Positions 10,060 through 21,682 of a stretch of DNA of 64,000 nucleotides are shown in pieces (the first letter of the stretch is position 1; every line of letters begins with the position of its first letter). This DNA is from Hyphodiscus hymeniophilus (taxonomy: Eukaryota > Ascomycota > Leotiomycetes > Helotiales > Hyphodiscaceae). The stretch is from assembly GCA_016508695.1 (NCBI GenBank), contig VNKQ01000006.1:1-64000 (forward strand). Direction: 5' to 3'. A program made the translations under genes and the position numbers. The notes below the pieces were generated by a model. The model saw only the letters and a program-made list of their open reading frames with translations, did not search any database and was not told the DNA's origin.

Positions 10060-10833
10060 CTTTACAGCGAGGAGGATTGTGGCACTAGTTTCCTCTTGAT
10101 TGAGCTGGTTCGTGGGCATAGCGTTTATTATTGTATATACGTTGAGTGATCTGAAGTTCCATTGTGGGGAAGCGGAGGTGGCTGAGGTTGTTGTGGTTGT
10201 AAACGACATACCTAAGAGTGTAACGAGTTTGAGGACTAATGAACCTTATAAAGATTATTTAGTCAATAAATCAAAGATAGATGAAAAGGTAACTCGGTTC
10301 GTTGCCGGGGACTTTCAATAGCTTCGAATCTCAACCTTGTGGATCTTGATAGCAGTGATCGGACAAACCAGTTTCGGATTTCCGCATTTAACCTGGCCTA
10401 ATGGAACCCGAAGTCCTGAGGTGTTGAAGGCATGAACATACGATTGAATATAAAACTTAAGATAACCAGCAGCAGTCAGAACCGATAAATAAACCACTAG
10501 AGTTCATATTACTTCGATGTGGTAGTAGCTTGTTAGTAGAGAAACCCCAAACAGAAAGTTAAAAAAAAGTATACCAGAGGTTCACTCTCTAAGGAATACA
10601 ATTGAATAGCTATTGAAGTTGCCATTTAACAGCATTAATAGCACTGACTTTTCTTCCGCCATCTTTGTGTCTTGTAGGGCAGTTAATCTGTTAAGACATG
10701 CACTGTATAGCCCCGCAACAATGTTTATACAAGCGGCTTTCTACACAATGCCTCGAATCTGCTGACAGTGATTCTCTTACTTACATAATTTTAAACTTCT
10801 TTAAATAAAAATATAAGAACTAAACACAGGCTT
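10060..10833. other. Intergenic region
   Basis: No convincing gene. An open frame at 10100-10321 has a hydrophobic start but no ATG and is preceded by a stop, and it cannot be joined to the 9760 frame with good splice sites. Confidence 0.5.
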
Positions 10834-13599
10834 CTAGACTTCAACGACATCCCACCCCCAAGACTTGTTCAAACGGTCCTGGGCTGTTGTTGTTGGCCAT
10901 CCGAGCTCTTTCTCAGTCCGGACCAGAACGTCAAGCATCGCTTCCTGCTCGATGCGCTCCGTGAAGCGATCTCCGCCTGTAAGTTGTGAGTCTACAGTAT
11001 TCTTTTGTCTTTTCCTTTGGTGAGCGGCGGCTGAAACTTACAAGTCACGATCCCAATACACGCAGTCATCATGGCGGGAGGGGTATGATCGTAGTTACAG
11101 AGAGCTATACCGCATAATTCGAGGACTCCAAGGCGGATTTCATTCTAAGCATGTCAGATAACTTGTAGTTTCCGAAGTTTTCGATCAAGTCATAGACTAC
11201 GAGATGACAGAGAGAGGTCCATACCTGTACTTCGCGCCAGAGATGGCCACTACCAGATCCTAGGCGTCTGAGCTTTGGGTTATTTATGGCGAGAAGAATT
11301 TTACAAAAGTTTAAGTGTTGTGTTGCGATTACATGACACTGTTCTAGATACCTATCCAATATTGTCAAAAAAGAAACAGACAGTAAGTCTTGAGGACAAA
11401 CCATATCTCTGGAAACACTAGCTTCTTACTCTTATCTGGAGCTCGATAAAAGGTAGGCGAGAAGGATTCCGGGCGACACCGAGACCACTTCCTTGTCCAT
11501 GTCGATAGTGTATCGTGTCTAGCTTCTATATTCGCCTGATCATCGCCGAAGCAGAAGCGCAGTATATCGGCGCAGTGCATCACGATTCGATTTGCCCAGA
11601 CACAGTCATCTGCTGGTGAGAATGAGTGGTCGAACGAGAAGGGTGGGAGGTGAAAACCGGGTTGAACGGATCGTTGGTTTACTAATGCCATGTAGATTTC
11701 TTGGCGGATGGCGACCCAGAAGGCAGCCTGACGAAGGCCACCTGCTACGAGTGCTTCGCCTTGGGCGCGGATAAAAATTCGAGTGCCGATGAGGTGATGT
11801 TGGGTTTCTGAGGTGAAGAGAGGGACTGTGTACAAGGAGTGTCAGCATGAAAACTGTGGAAGAAAATATAACGTAGTATGAACTGAGAAAACTAGTCGAC
11901 GAAACGGTATGGGAGCTCTGGGTGGTTTTACCATCTACCTCTTCCAGATATCGCAGAATCACGGTGGCTGCTAAAATATTTTCATCTAAAATTGCTTCCG
12001 AGTCATTTAGAGAAGGGATGAAGTGATAAAGACATTGTTCTTGATAGCGGACGAAATCGCTAAGGTCACAGATGTCGGACCGGCCGAGGAAACTTAAATG
12101 TCTTGCAGACACAGCAAGGATCGCATTGAGGAGCATTGGGCAAGTAGCTGCGCGCTTGGGAACTATGAGCGCAAAGTGACGCTCGTAGTCACAGAGATCA
12201 AACTGTGAGGATCAGCGACATATTGAGCTCATGGCCGAGGGAATGAGTTTGAGCGGGTGTTAATGCGACCGTACATAGTGGCATAGTGGCAAGCTTTATA
12301 TTGAAACCGGCACTCAAGCTGACAAAAGATGAAAGCATCAAGACGTAGAAAATGATACCATAGCTGGGTATGCCCCACTATGACACCGTTGTAGAACTTA
12401 CCCAACGAGCAAGATTCTCTACAAAATAACGCATTAAGCGAGCTTCCTTTCGATCTTGAAACGGCCACAGAGGTCGAGAAACGTAGAGCTGTGATTCTCG
12501 GCGTCGGCTCCGATGGGGGTGATCCTTGGAGGATGGACTTCCTTCCACAATGACTGAATCGTCTCCTTCAGATTCGGCTAAGCGTGTTTGTTCGTATGGT
12601 AGGGACTCTTGGGGACACGGTGAGTTATGACCTGGAGTGATTCCACAGGAGCTGCCACGGTCAGTGGGGAGGGATGGAATTATGTCGGAAGAGCTTTTTT
12701 GAAGCTCTGTTGCCGATAGAGGAGTATGGTAAGCCTCATATCCTTCAGCTATTTCTAGTGGCCAGCTGTGCGCAGCAAAAGACGGTGAAGAATAATTGTC
12801 CAGTCCAGGGATGGGTAAGCCGTCCTCCGTCTGCGGTGTCTTTTCTCCAGGAGAAGATAATTCGCCATTTTCATGTAAATTATAACTACTGGCGATTTCT
12901 TCAGTTTCGTTCACAATATCTACTATGTGTATAAGATACGTCAGAATGGTCGAACTCTTCGTGCCACGCGTAGATACTTGTCTCGGAATTTGAGCAGAGA
13001 TAGACAAGCTGATCGATCAGACTCACAGTCGGTTGATTTGGTTATGGTGGAGAGCCAAGTCTGATCTTTGGGGTACCGAAACCCACAACCTCCCATACCA
13101 CGTTGGGAGGCATTAACGTTCACTTGAGCATCGGCATCGTATCTCTCAGGGTCGCCAGTGTAGCGAAATCGAACCTGTGAGCCACGGCGACATGTTACCT
13201 GTGCCCGTCTGCATCGGCCACAGATGGGAAGAACTTCATCACCTACACAGCATGATGGCCAATCAATAAGTTTTCCGTGGCATAAGTGAGCATCGGGCTC
13301 ATGAGGCACTTACATTTGATATGTTTTGCTAAGTCCTCAATAAAATTAGCAAGAAGAAGCCAAGAATACAGAAAGCAGCGCGAAAAGAACGAGTCGTGGC
13401 TACGGGCATCACGTTGACGGTATGGTGAAATACAATAGAACTGACCTCGACAATTGTGACTATGGCTCAGGAGCAGCAGATTAGCCTGGATACAATGTAA
13501 TGGGAAGGCTTGGAGTGAAAGGGAACCCAAAGCAGTAGGAAAGGAAGAGGTGAATCAGTTCCCGTACCAGCCTGATCTGTTTCGTCGATTTGATGCCAT
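10834..13599 (-). CDS. Zn(II)2Cys6 transcription factor, ARCA/ACR-2-like, ten exons
   Basis: Nuclear DNA-binding regulator of about 610 residues. The zinc cluster is C-HN-C-RAKHIK-C-DEVLPI-C-GR-C-RRAQVT-C, a perfect C6 cluster, assembled from four exons: 13599-13568, 13459-13446 (only 14 bases), 13328-13314 and 13242-13027. Exon 5 (12922-12402) carries a Ser/Pro-rich linker and PLWPFQDRKEARLMRYFVEN. The middle homology region follows in exon 6 (12202-11932, FDLCDYERHF, MLLNAILAVSARHL) and exon 7 (from 11825, RIFIRAQGEALVAGGLRQAA). Exons 8-10 give the end (GIALCNYDHTPPAMMTACIG, then GGDRFTERIEQEAMLDVL, stop at 10834). The layout matches the fungal_trans_2 group that includes Neurospora acr-2 and Nectria ARCA, as I remember them. 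It is divergent from the transporter at 14294, a possible target. Confidence 0.88.
13446..13459 (-). other. 14-base microexon inside the zinc cluster
   Basis: TCACAATTGTCGAG lies between CATAG (acceptor) and GTCAGT (donor). Upstream exon ends ...GGCTG, so TG+T makes Cys1; the microexon encodes H-N-C-R and ends in G, which joins CA of the next exon to make Ala. Only this splicing yields the full six-Cys cluster. Confidence 0.85.
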
Positions 13600-14293
13600 A
13601 TCTGCCCCGACACAGATGTTCCCCTGGGGAGTGTGGAGTGCAGGAAACGAGATGACAAGGCAGGGGTGGGGGATAGAAGAGAGACGGGAAATAACCGACG
13701 AAAATAATCGACAAGAAGCAGAAGTTGGGACAAGTGCGGCGAAATGTGCCATATATGTAGATGTGCCATCGCCATCCCCACAGAGAGCTAGGAAGCCGGA
13801 TATCCTCTTCCCCACCAGGACAGTAGTAGCATGATTCGTGACTTGCTGGTCCAAATCAGCCACAGTCGGGGTCAGATCGGGTGGTAGGTATGTCAAGTCA
13901 TAGTAGCCGAGAATTTCCCTTTCCCCGCACCGCTCTCCACCTCTCGCACCTAGACTCCCAAGAAATCAGACGTCCACCACTTTAGTGCCAAATGACCCCC
14001 CCCCCCCCATGGGGTACCCCAACCTCAACTGACTGCAAACCATGCCTACTGCAAATCGGTCTTCCATTCCCAAGGGGGACTTGTTCCTCCCTCCATGGAA
14101 TATAAATCTTCTGATATGCCCCTCTCTTTTTCATTGACATCTTCGTTATTCTGCCTGTGATTTTCTCTTTCACTAGTGGCCAAGGCAACGAGTCTTGTAG
14201 AACATATTTCCATTTATCAATTCCACGAGAGAGCCAGCTTGCTCCCAGTCTTTGCTCCTCCACTTTCCGAAACCCCTCCTTACAGAACACAAA
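13600..14293. promoter_or_regulatory. Shared divergent promoter region (regulator / transporter)
   Basis: The 694 bases between the two start codons contain the C13 run, CT-rich stretches and a TATAAAT at 14101-14107, about 190 bases before the transporter ATG. One region serves both genes, so co-regulation is plausible but not shown. Confidence 0.5.
13996..14008. repeat. Homopolymer C13
   Basis: Thirteen C in a row followed by ATGGGGTACCCC, in the region between the divergent regulator and transporter. Length is probably uncertain in the assembly and may vary between strains. Confidence 0.9.
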
Positions 14294-16159
14294 ATGACCA
14301 TGGATGCCCATAGCCCGGAACGGAACGTCAGTGTTCTGGGCGACGAGAAAGTAGATCTGAAATTTAAACACCTCGAGGAGCTTTCTTCGGACGGCGCAAA
14401 CGGAGACCTGGACTCCATTGAGCAAACGAAACTCACCTCCTACGTTTGGCTTCTGACTCTCTGGGCCGCTCTTGGCGGCTTGCTATTTGGTTATGACACC
14501 GGCGCCATCTCTTCGGTCCTAGTGCTCATCGGCACCGATCTGGGAGGCAAACCATTATCCAGTAATGACTCGGAGTTGATCACTTCGCTGACCTCCGGGG
14601 GGGCTTTCATCGGTGCAGTAGTGGCAGGCAAGTCATCTAGAGCGCAATTCCGTAGGTCAAATAGATATTAACCAGTAGTGCTAGGCCTTCTTGCAGATAG
14701 GTTTGGGAGGAAGATCTGTATCCTGTTTGCCGCCATCCTCTTTACCCTCGGTGCGGTGATCCAGGCATCCTCCTTCTCCCTAGCTCAGATGGCGGCAGGA
14801 CGTGCCGTCATCGGGCTGGGAGTTGGTTCCGCTGCCATGATTGTCCCCGTCTACATCGCCGAGATCTCTCCAGCCAGGCACCGTGGCCGCATGGTCTCCA
14901 TCGATGTCATCTCTATCACCGGTGGACAATGTATATCCTATATCTTTGGAGTTGGTATGAATATGAATATGCTCTTGTTTCGTCGGAACACTACTAACCC
15001 CTACGCTAGGCTTTCAATACGTCCCCGGTGGCTGGCGATACATTACTGCACTTGGTGCGGTTCCCTCCATTGTGCTGGGTGCGCTGCTTTTGGTCTGTCC
15101 AGAGAGTCCCCGTCAGCTTATCTACCATCAACGGATAGAGTATGTGACCTTCTCTTTGCTGTCCTTTTGCACCCTTCAGGCTATTAAACAAATAATAGGG
15201 AAGCAGCTGCAGTCCTGCGCAAGATCTACCCGAACGCAACCACGGAACAAGTCGATGACAAAGTAATCCTCATTGAGCGCAACATCAGCCAGCATATGGC
15301 GATGCATGAGGAATATGGTATCCGTAAGGCGCTGGTTCAGCTGCACACCGTGCCCGGAAATCTGCGTGCACTCGTGGTCGCATGCGGGGTCATGGGCTTG
15401 TCACAGATGTGCGGCTTCAACACTCTCATGTACTACTCCGCAACTCTGTTCAAGATGGTGGGGTTTTCCAACTCCATCGCTGTTGGAATTGTGATAGGGG
15501 CAACCAATTTCTTGTTCAGTTGTATCGCGGTCAAGTACATTGACCGAATTGGCCGCCGCAAAATGCTCATCGGCACCGTCTGGGGCATGTCCGCATCGCT
15601 TGCCGTTGCGGCGATTGCGTTCCATTGGATCCCTTTGGATAGAAAGACGCTGACGGTAACCACCGATGCCCTTGGCTGGCCAGAGATTGTCATGCTGGTC
15701 TCTTTAATCCTCTTCGTTGCCTGCTTTGGAGCAGGTGTCGCACCGGTCAGCTGGCAGGCGAATGAGCTTTTGCCCATGGAGGTTCGTGCCGTTGGCACGA
15801 TGGTAATTGTTTGCACGTGCTGGGGGACCAATATTATCGTCGCCTCGACTTTCTTGTCGATGATGAAATCCATCACGCCTTCTGGAACCTTTGGCTTCTA
15901 TTCTGCTTTATGTGCCATTGGCTGGGTCTTGTCAATCTTTCTTTACCCCGAGTATGTGATAGGATACGCTTCCATCCACTGATGATCTCCTAGCTAACAG
16001 TGTCTTAGGGTGGCGCAGATGTCGCTTGAAGAAGTTCGAGCTGTCTTTCAACATGGCTTTGGCGTCAAGTATGCGAGACAGTGGCAAAAGGACCACAAGC
16101 AGCTTCTCAAAAACCAGCGACTCAGTCGAAAAGAAGCCTCGAAAGGAATCAATGCGTGA
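14294..16159 (+). CDS. MFS sugar/myo-inositol transporter
   Basis: Plasma-membrane proton symporter of about 540 residues, sugar-porter family. Visible motifs: GGLLFGYDTGAISSVL (TM1), LLADRFGRK (loop 2-3), GWRYITALGAVPS, CPESPRQLI (PESPR motif after TM6), GVMGLSQMCGFNTLMYYSAT (TM7; QxxGxNxxxYY-like), DRIGRRKML (loop 8-9) and WQANELLPMEVRA. The combination resembles fungal inositol transporters (ITR/FST1-like) more than hexose transporters. Five exons: intron 1 is 14628-14678 with a GC donor (CAG|GCAAGT); intron 2 starts GTATGAAT near 14955 and ends CGCTAG; intron 3 starts GTATGTGA near 15138; intron 4 starts GTATGTGA near 15952 and ends CTTAG. The ATG at 14294 is the first in frame; the open frame upstream of it lacks one. 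C-terminal tail is long and basic. Confidence 0.9.
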
Positions 16160-16918
16160 TGCTATCTGGATGTGTGTTGGAATTGCATGACCGGGATTTT
16201 AGACCTGGTGTGCGTCGTCGTGCTTGTACAGGTAGTTGATGTGGACGTATTGGATATTTCTCCGAATGGACTTATTTCTGTTCGCCTATGGTTATCAGGA
16301 GGATTCTGACATCAATTGTCGCACGAAATAGATGATGTAGAAAGTGGTAAATTGAAGTTGAGTAATAATCGATCCACTTTTACTGCTTCAATCCAAATCT
16401 TCAATCCTATTTGCATAAAAAGGGCTGCCCTGGCCAACCTGAAATATTAAGTGATAAAGTAATTTAAGAGAATGGTCCATTCTGGGGCATGGTAACGTGG
16501 TGTTGCGGAAAAACAGCTTCTCCGGCTAGTCCAGATACCAATTCGAGTCATCGTCTCTACCCTTTATATTGAATTGTTTTCCCGCAATACCACAGATGTA
16601 GCGAACACGATACGCCGTCTCATCTGCTTTCTGTACTAAAGACTCTACGCAAGCAGGATCATCTCGTTTCGGCAAAGGATATTCTGCATCCTTCGTTCAT
16701 CAAACACTTTCAAAAGCCAAGGCCGGTCAATTTTTTGTGCATACCTGCAAGAAGTTTCAATCAAGAGCGTGCTTTACTTTTGAGTGGGACAGCAGGCCCT
16801 CAAGCCGTTGTGGTACCTCGGCCTTCAGTCTAGGAATCGAGCAAATCAGGCTCTTAAGCATTCTTGCGTAATAAGAGTAGAAAAGAAACAGGCCTTCAGA
16901 TATAAATATCTATTCACA
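16160..16918. other. 3' intergenic region between convergent genes
   Basis: About 760 bases between the transporter stop and the reductase stop. AT-rich 3' ends of both genes; no gene or repeat seen. Confidence 0.6.
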
Positions 16919-19142
16919 CTACGCCCACATATCTTCCTGCCACCTTCTTGTCTTCTTACGCTGTTCCATCCACCCCTTCAGCTCTTGATCATTCCACTGC
17001 CGTCTCTCTCGAACAATCTTCCCAACGACAGCAGCTACCTCTCGGCCCATCGCAGCCGAGCCACAAATGTACAAGGTCGCATCCTTCTCCATCAGCATCT
17101 CATAAACCATTTCTCTATTTTCCATCACCCGATCCTGGACATAAATCTTCTCACCTGCCTTCTCCCGCGAGAAGGCTGTCACAATCTGCAGTGTCCCTTT
17201 CCCCAATTCCTCCTGGAGCCGCATCAGCTCCTCTTGGTAGAGAAAGTCTTCTTCCTCCCTCCGGCAGCCGAAAAAGAGCTGCATAGATCCGACCGCTTTC
17301 CCGAGAGTCTTTAACCGCGCACACTCTTGTAGGAATGCTCGAAAGGGCGCCACGCCAGTCCCGGCGGCGATCATGATCAGCGGGCTTGCCGGTGCAGCGG
17401 GGAGTTTAAACTTAGAGCGGCGGATCATGGCGTGTATTTTCGCGCCTTCCAACACTTTGTTGGGACCTTCGAGATCATATGTCAATGCATACAGATCAGG
17501 CTGTATGGTACATGCCTCAGGATGTAAGAATCGAGACAACGCAAGCAGGTAATTTGTCGCGAGTCCGAAGATACGCTCGCCGGAGAGGTCGTTAGGCGCT
17601 GTGATAGCATCCGCGGCCAGTTGGGTCACCGAGACCATTGCCGTGATGGATGGTTGGCGAGGAGATACAATAGAGGATGAGGAGATTGAGTAATAGCGTG
17701 GCATCATCAACGGAAGAGTCTCGAGGATGAACGAGAAGGGAATTGTGGACCATGGAGTAGCAGGGCTGTTTTGTATGGCCAATTGGAGTAGCCGTCCCAT
17801 TGTGATCTGCCTTGTCTTTTGAACCTGCGCATACTTGATTTTGCTCTTTCCAAGCTGCGTGAGGAATTCTTGCGCGGAAGATGAGGGAGCGAAGTGGCAA
17901 AGGGTAAGAATCGTTTCTCGAGAGACCGGGGCGCATATGTCGAGGTGATACCGGAATAGAGCTTCAATGGTTGTTATTGATGGGAGTTTGTTTCTCATTG
18001 AAACATCAGTCAAGGCAATCCGTATGACCTTCTCCTTTCGATCTTCAAATCCAAGGACACTTAGAAGGAGGTCGACCTCAGCGTCCGGATTGATGGGCCA
18101 AACTGCTAGGTGATCCCCAGTTCTGTACTTCAACTCAGGATATGGGCTGAGATCAAGTTCCATATGGAGGCAACTTCTCTGAGAGGTGCTAAGCAGATCT
18201 TTGGAGATCTTGACTGGCAGGGTACGGATAGGTGAGTACGTGTCTGCGGCTTTCCTATGTTCTGGTCTCCAGAAAGGCTCTCCAGAGTCCAAGAGAACTT
18301 CCGGTGAAGGAAGCATATTTTCAATAGTGTACTTTGGTTCGTACTGGAAGTCCTGTTCCTGGAGATTGAGCTTTTCGCGGAAACATTCGAGGACTTTCTC
18401 CTTCCACGTCATGAAGTCTTCCTCTGTGCCTCCTTTACAGTCGTCTGCTTTACCAACCGGCAGGAGGGCAACCGCACCACGTTTGTCCAAAGCATCAACT
18501 ATCACGTCAACAACACGGTTGTAGAACTTATAGCTGCTATTTCCTAGGCCAAATGCCATGTACCTGACATTACCAAGCGACGTTTGCGAAGTTTGATGGA
18601 GCCAGTTCCAGATTCCGCTTGTGTTGTCAGAGGGGTCACCTTCTCCGTAAGTGCTCAAAATAAAGACCAGATATTGCTTCTCTGACAGCGAAGCAATAGT
18701 AGATGGATCATAATCGGAGAGGTCGGCTGCCATGGCACTCAGACTAAATCGAGAGTGGCATTCTCGAGCAAGACGATTGGCAAAGCCCTCGGCAGTTCCA
18801 GACTGTGAACCCCAAAATATGGTCACCCTTTTATCCTGCATTGGAAGTTAGCCAAATGAGTTCCTGTTAATATTGGTGTAGGAGATTTACTGCGTCGCTC
18901 ATTTTCTTGGATATGTCACGTGTCGCCGCGCTCGTGGATGTTGCTGTCCCTTGTGGCCTCTCATACCACAGGTGATCATAGGGATTTGGCTTGTTCCATA
19001 AACGTCCATTGCAGAAATACCCCGCAGAGCATAATGCAATGAAGAGAAGGACCGCAATATCATCTAGAGTCAGAGCATGCTCAATATGTATGAGCTGCGG
19101 CAGCGTTCTTTCCAAGACCACTTTTGAGATTGGGAGTGTCAT
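16919..19142 (-). CDS. NADPH-cytochrome P450 reductase (CPR family), probable paralogue
   Basis: Diflavin reductase that passes electrons from NADPH through FAD and FMN to P450s at the ER membrane. About 722 residues in two exons: 19142-18891 and 18835-16919, intron 18836-18890 (GTAAAT...TGCAG). Exon 1 has the membrane anchor (DDIAVLLFIALCSAGYF). Then come the FMN site (WGSQSGTAEGFA, STYGEGDPSDN, FGLGNSSYKFYN), FAD-binding RYYSISSS, NADPH-binding AAGTGVAPFRAF, FFGCRREEEDFLYQEE and YICGSAAMG, and the C-terminal EDMWA with the penultimate Trp that stacks on FAD. Length and motif order are normal. Divergence from housekeeping CPR (for example GLATNY where GVCTNW-like is usual) and the adjacent P450 suggest a second, specialised CPR. 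Start chosen at the ATG just before the anchor. Confidence 0.93.
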
Positions 19143-19998
19143 GTTCGAATAAAGTTGCTTGTCAGTATGAAATACAAAAAAGTGAACAAGCGGATTACCC
19201 ATTGAAGAATGTCGAAAGAATCAGGGAATTTGATGATTTTGTGCTGAAATACTCCTTCAGAAGAATTCTTATCAACAAGTTGCCATGGAAGCCAGGATGG
19301 AAAGTAAACTTGCGCTCTGAACGAAAACAAACTTCTGGACGAATCTCGATGTACTTTGCAACATCTGGGTTGCAGTATAGGTACAGCCTGTGATAATGTG
19401 GGGATGGCTTCGTAGGCAATTCGCGGCGAGGCTGCGATACCACTGCTTGTGAAGATGTCCGATCCAAACACTCATAGCCGAAGATAGGTTCCATTGTCGC
19501 AATAATCGGCGAGAACGGTAGCGTAATGCATGAGAAAGTTGAACAGAAAACTCCCTTTGAGCTAGCACGGGTGGTATCAGTTGATCCCTTTGAAAGTCCT
19601 AGGTGATGATCATCTTAGAAGGAAGTTCTTAACGCATTTCCCCTCTGACAATTCGGTGGAAATGGATCGCCACTCGTATGCGGATAGGTGTGCTGCGTTG
19701 TGGGACCTTCGCAACGGGCTGCTTGAATCGTCGTGCTGCGGGTAATCTTCGCCGAACAATTCCACCTTCCACTTCGCAGCGTGATCTATTTTTCCAGACA
19801 TTCGATCAAGTTGGGAATTGGTTGTATCACGGGTTGTTGCCGCAATATTTGATCCTAATTGCAGCCTGAAAAGAGTTGCTATGAAGAATTAGTCTTAGCA
19901 CTTGTACATATCATCCAACACAGCCCAGAATTCACGGTCACATCAATTTCGTGTCCTACGGATATTTGATTTAATATTGTTGAGCATTCTGAGTCGAA
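19143..19998. promoter_or_regulatory. Divergent promoter between CPR and P450
   Basis: 856 bases separate the two start codons. An ATG-initiated open frame of 99 codons on the minus strand (19494-19195, MEPIFGYECLDR...) lies inside; I recognise no family and no splice link to the reductase, so I do not call it a gene, though it is long enough to test. No clear TATA box. Confidence 0.5.
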
Positions 19999-21682
19999 AT
20001 GCTCGGGCCAATCTTTGCAACTGTCGTTGCGCTTCTATTGCTCACGACATTCGTGCTCAAGCCCATTTTCGATTTCTTCCGGGATCCCAAGGGTCTTCGA
20101 CGGTACCCTTCCATGAACATTTTCTGCGGATTAACCAATCTTGGTTATATCTACGAAGCACACAAACCTTTCCGTTCAAAGAAATTAGAAGCCCTTCACA
20201 AAATTCACCCCGTCATTCGTACTGGGCCAAATGCTCTCTCATACGGTGACATCCGTGCGATAAAGGTAAGACTTTGAGGAGCATGAGATGCTTCATTCCG
20301 CGAAGCTCACATTAAACAGGATATTTATGGCCATGGTACTACCTGTACCAAGGATATCTGGTACGATAAGCTTGGAGGGACACATCCTCATCTAGCAGAC
20401 GTCCACGACAAGCATGAGCATGCACGAAAACGAAAAGTGCTCTCAAGCGCTTATTCTCTGAAGAATCTAGAGGGCTGGGAGCACAAGGTTGCTGATAAAA
20501 CAGAGCGTTTTATCAAAGGAATTGACAAGCTATGCACAGAACCTCTTTCTCCTCACCTCAAGAGGCCGAACCCTGAAGATCTTACCGTGGATTACAGAAT
20601 GTGGGCCAACTTCTTCACCTTGGATGCCATCGCAGATATTGGTTTGAGTGAGCGGCTAGGCTTTCTAGATGCTGGTAACGATTTGGTGACCGCTGAACGC
20701 ATGGATGGCACGACATATACCGTCAATTATCGTGAATGTCTTCACTCTACCGCCCAAGCACAGTGTGGTACTGTATGGTCCTATGATTGGTTCCCACATC
20801 TGATCACAGCTTCAAAAGTACTTTCCAGCCGCTATCGTTATCTGTGGAAGAGGAGTGAGGATTGGGGCAATATTGTTTACCACCGAGCCATGAAGCGCTT
20901 TCGATTGTACCAGAAGGGCGAGAAGTTTGACGATTTTTTCCAGGCACTGCTCGAGGATAAAGGGGGCAATCCGAATAACTTACCTTGGGGAGAGATGGTT
21001 GCCGAGGTTTCTATAATGAGTAGGCCTCCTCTCCCTCCTTGCTCTCTCACTTCCTAAACCAGACTTCTGACCTTGAATACCAGTGAACGCCGGATCTGAC
21101 ACCACGGCAATCGCAATGAATAACGTGATGTACCTGCTCCTGAAGAATCCGGACTGTCTCAAGAAGCTTCAAGAAGAAGTCGACTCTGCTCTTGAGCCTG
21201 ACGAGATTATTGCTCCATACGACAAAGTCAAGCATCTACCCTATCTCAGAGCTTGCCTTGACGAATCTATGCGAATCTATCCACCGACTACCTTTGGACT
21301 GCCAAGACGCACTCCTCCAGAGGGTTGTGTCATCTTAGGCGAGTTTATCCCCGGTGAAACCTCCGTTTCGATGTCGTCTTACGTCGCACATCGTGATCCC
21401 ACGATCTTCCCGGACCCGGAGACGTTTCTTCCATCAAGGTGGCTCACAGAGGACTCAAAACAAATGCAATATGCGTTTCAGGCATTTAGTACTGGTGCTA
21501 GAGGTTGTATTGGGAGGAATATCAGTTACCTAGAGCAGACTGTACTACTTTCAAGCGTGGTTCACAGGTATGAATTTGCCTTACCGCATCCTGAATGGGA
21601 GCAAGAGAGGAAGGAGGTATTTAATCTTATGCCGGGTCGTCTCCCATTGAAGGCTTCAAGAAGAGGAGTCATGGTAGATTGA
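19999..21682 (+). CDS. Cytochrome P450, benzoate-4-monooxygenase-like
   Basis: ER-anchored haem monooxygenase of 521 residues, three exons: 19999-20265, 20320-21019, 21084-21682, all phases consistent. An N-terminal membrane helix (FATVVALLLLTTFVL) is followed by a charged stop and RDPKGLRRYP. The WHTxRK-like helix C is EHARKRKVLSSAYS. I-helix oxygen site: NAGSDTTAIA. ExxR: DESMR. Haem loop: FSTGARGCIGRN with the Cys ligand. The overall look is that of P450s annotated as benzoate 4-monooxygenase, but fungal P450 names are unreliable and the substrate is unknown. It is transcribed divergently from a CPR-family reductase 856 bases away, an arrangement that suggests a dedicated electron donor. 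Confidence 0.92.

Noticed and set aside
10100..10321. Plus-strand 73-codon frame with hydrophobic start
   Set aside because: No ATG, stop directly upstream, and no acceptor that joins it to the 9760 frame.
16784..17314. Plus-strand 176-codon frame
   Set aside because: Antisense shadow of the reductase C-terminus.
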